Below, piece by piece: positions 63,645-64,000 of a DNA stretch of 64,000 nucleotides. Each line of letters begins with the position of its first letter. Position 1 is the first letter of the stretch. Below the pieces are notes generated by a model. That model was not told where the DNA came from. It made no database searches and saw only the letters and a program-made list of their open reading frames with translations. The stretch covers positions 1-64,000 of the forward strand of contig NZ_JAUSKL010000042.1 in the NCBI RefSeq assembly GCF_030646925.1, given 5' to 3'. A program made the translations under genes and the position numbers. The stretch comes from Candidatus Binatus sp. GTDB lineage: Bacteria; Desulfobacterota; Binatia; Binatales; Binataceae.

Positions 63645-64000
63645 ATGAGTGATAGCTACGCAGAACATATGATTGTCGCCGCGAGCGATCGAAGTCATTT
63701 GCATACCGCATATGGCTACTGCACCGAGGCGGATCGATATGCGCTGGCGCGCTGTGCGAGGCGCTTTCTGACCGCGGGCGCGGCGCTCGCAATCGCCGAT
63801 GAGATCTACTGGGGTTGGCGCGGAGAGTTTCCGAACTTCCTGGTCACGATCGCGTTGGTGCTTGGACTAGGAGGACTCGCGTTGGCGGACTTGGTCGAAC
63901 GCCGCGCGGATCGTGCGCTAAGCGATCAGGTTCTGACTGGGTCGCTCACCGAGCGATGGAGTACGTTTGCGGTCCTGGTGGCCTTCTTTACGCTCTATGC
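63645..64000 (+). CDS. Membrane protein of unknown function (3' partial)
   Basis: An open frame from ATG at 63645 that continues past the window end (118 codons seen). MSDSYAEHMIVAASDRSHLH starts a soluble N-terminus. Hydrophobic segments follow at about residues 70-86 (FLVTIALVLGLGGLALADLV) and from about 108 (FAVLVAFFTLYA), with a shorter one near 40-52. I do not recognise the family. The upstream 209 bp hold no other gene. Confidence 0.6.
   Translation, partial: MSDSYAEHMIVAASDRSHLHTAYGYCTEADRYALARCARRFLTAGAALAIADEIYWGWRGEFPNFLVTIALVLGLGGLALADLVERRADRALSDQVLTGSLTERWSTFAVLVAFFTLY

Overview
The window is a 64 kb piece of a high-GC bacterial chromosome. Gene content points to an uncultured soil bacterium of the deltaproteobacterial/Binatota type. 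It has many CoA-, P450-, Rieske- and amidohydrolase-type catabolic genes, F420-dependent oxidoreductases, a PHA synthase, an outer-membrane porin (so a Gram-negative envelope), and short palindromic repeats scattered between genes. The taxonomic call is inference from gene content; there is no rRNA or marker gene here. No tRNA, rRNA, CRISPR array or replication origin was seen.

Layout. 0-10 kb is mixed housekeeping and catabolism: a partial alkyl-sulfatase-like MBL hydrolase, a HAD hydrolase, riboflavin synthase, an Rrf2 regulator next to an N-acetylglutamate-synthase-like acetyltransferase, a GT39-like glycosyltransferase, a CaiB CoA-transferase, a zinc-ribbon/TPR protein and a GST. 9.8-18 kb carries a phosphotransferase, a PHA synthase, and a tightly overlapping operon of acyl-CoA synthetase, 2-oxoacid dehydrogenase E1-alpha, E1-beta, E2 and a dedicated acyl carrier protein. 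18-21 kb holds hsp20, a zinc-ribbon pair, and a toxin-antitoxin module abutting a pirin remnant. 21-27 kb holds divergent cytochromes P450 with a 3Fe-4S ferredoxin, an amidohydrolase interrupted by an in-frame TAG, and an F420-type LLM oxidoreductase. 27-33.4 kb is a sulfate-uptake regulon: Rrf2 regulator, YezD-like protein, porin, and sulfate-binding protein with CysT, CysW and CysA. Two near-identical candidate operators lie at the regulator gene and at the first structural gene. 33.8-40.4 kb holds MsrB, acetyltransferase, crotonase, DEAD-box helicase with a long leader hairpin, VOC protein, MarR regulator and two methyltransferases. 40.7-56.6 kb is a catabolic island: Rieske oxygenase alpha and beta, NTF2-like protein, dehydrogenase, acetoacetate-decarboxylase-like protein, two amidohydrolases, two esterases and a secreted protein.

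The island is split by a 4.3 kb IS1595-like element with 12-bp perfect terminal inverted repeats and an 8-bp target duplication. It landed in the loop of a dispersed palindrome. It carries a broken transposase, a three-gene toxin-antitoxin-like module with an unrecognised third protein, and a nested, frameshifted IS3-family element. The right part (56.7-64 kb) encodes a 1728-residue secreted protein of two beta-propeller-like regions joined by Thr-rich linkers, an HsaA-like flavin monooxygenase/acyl-CoA dehydrogenase, and a partial membrane protein.

Points most worth a second look: the IS1595 cargo module; the acyl-CoA synthetase-2-oxoacid dehydrogenase-ACP operon; the paired Rrf2 operators; two amidohydrolase genes whose reading frames each contain one amber codon; and several dispersed palindromic repeat families.
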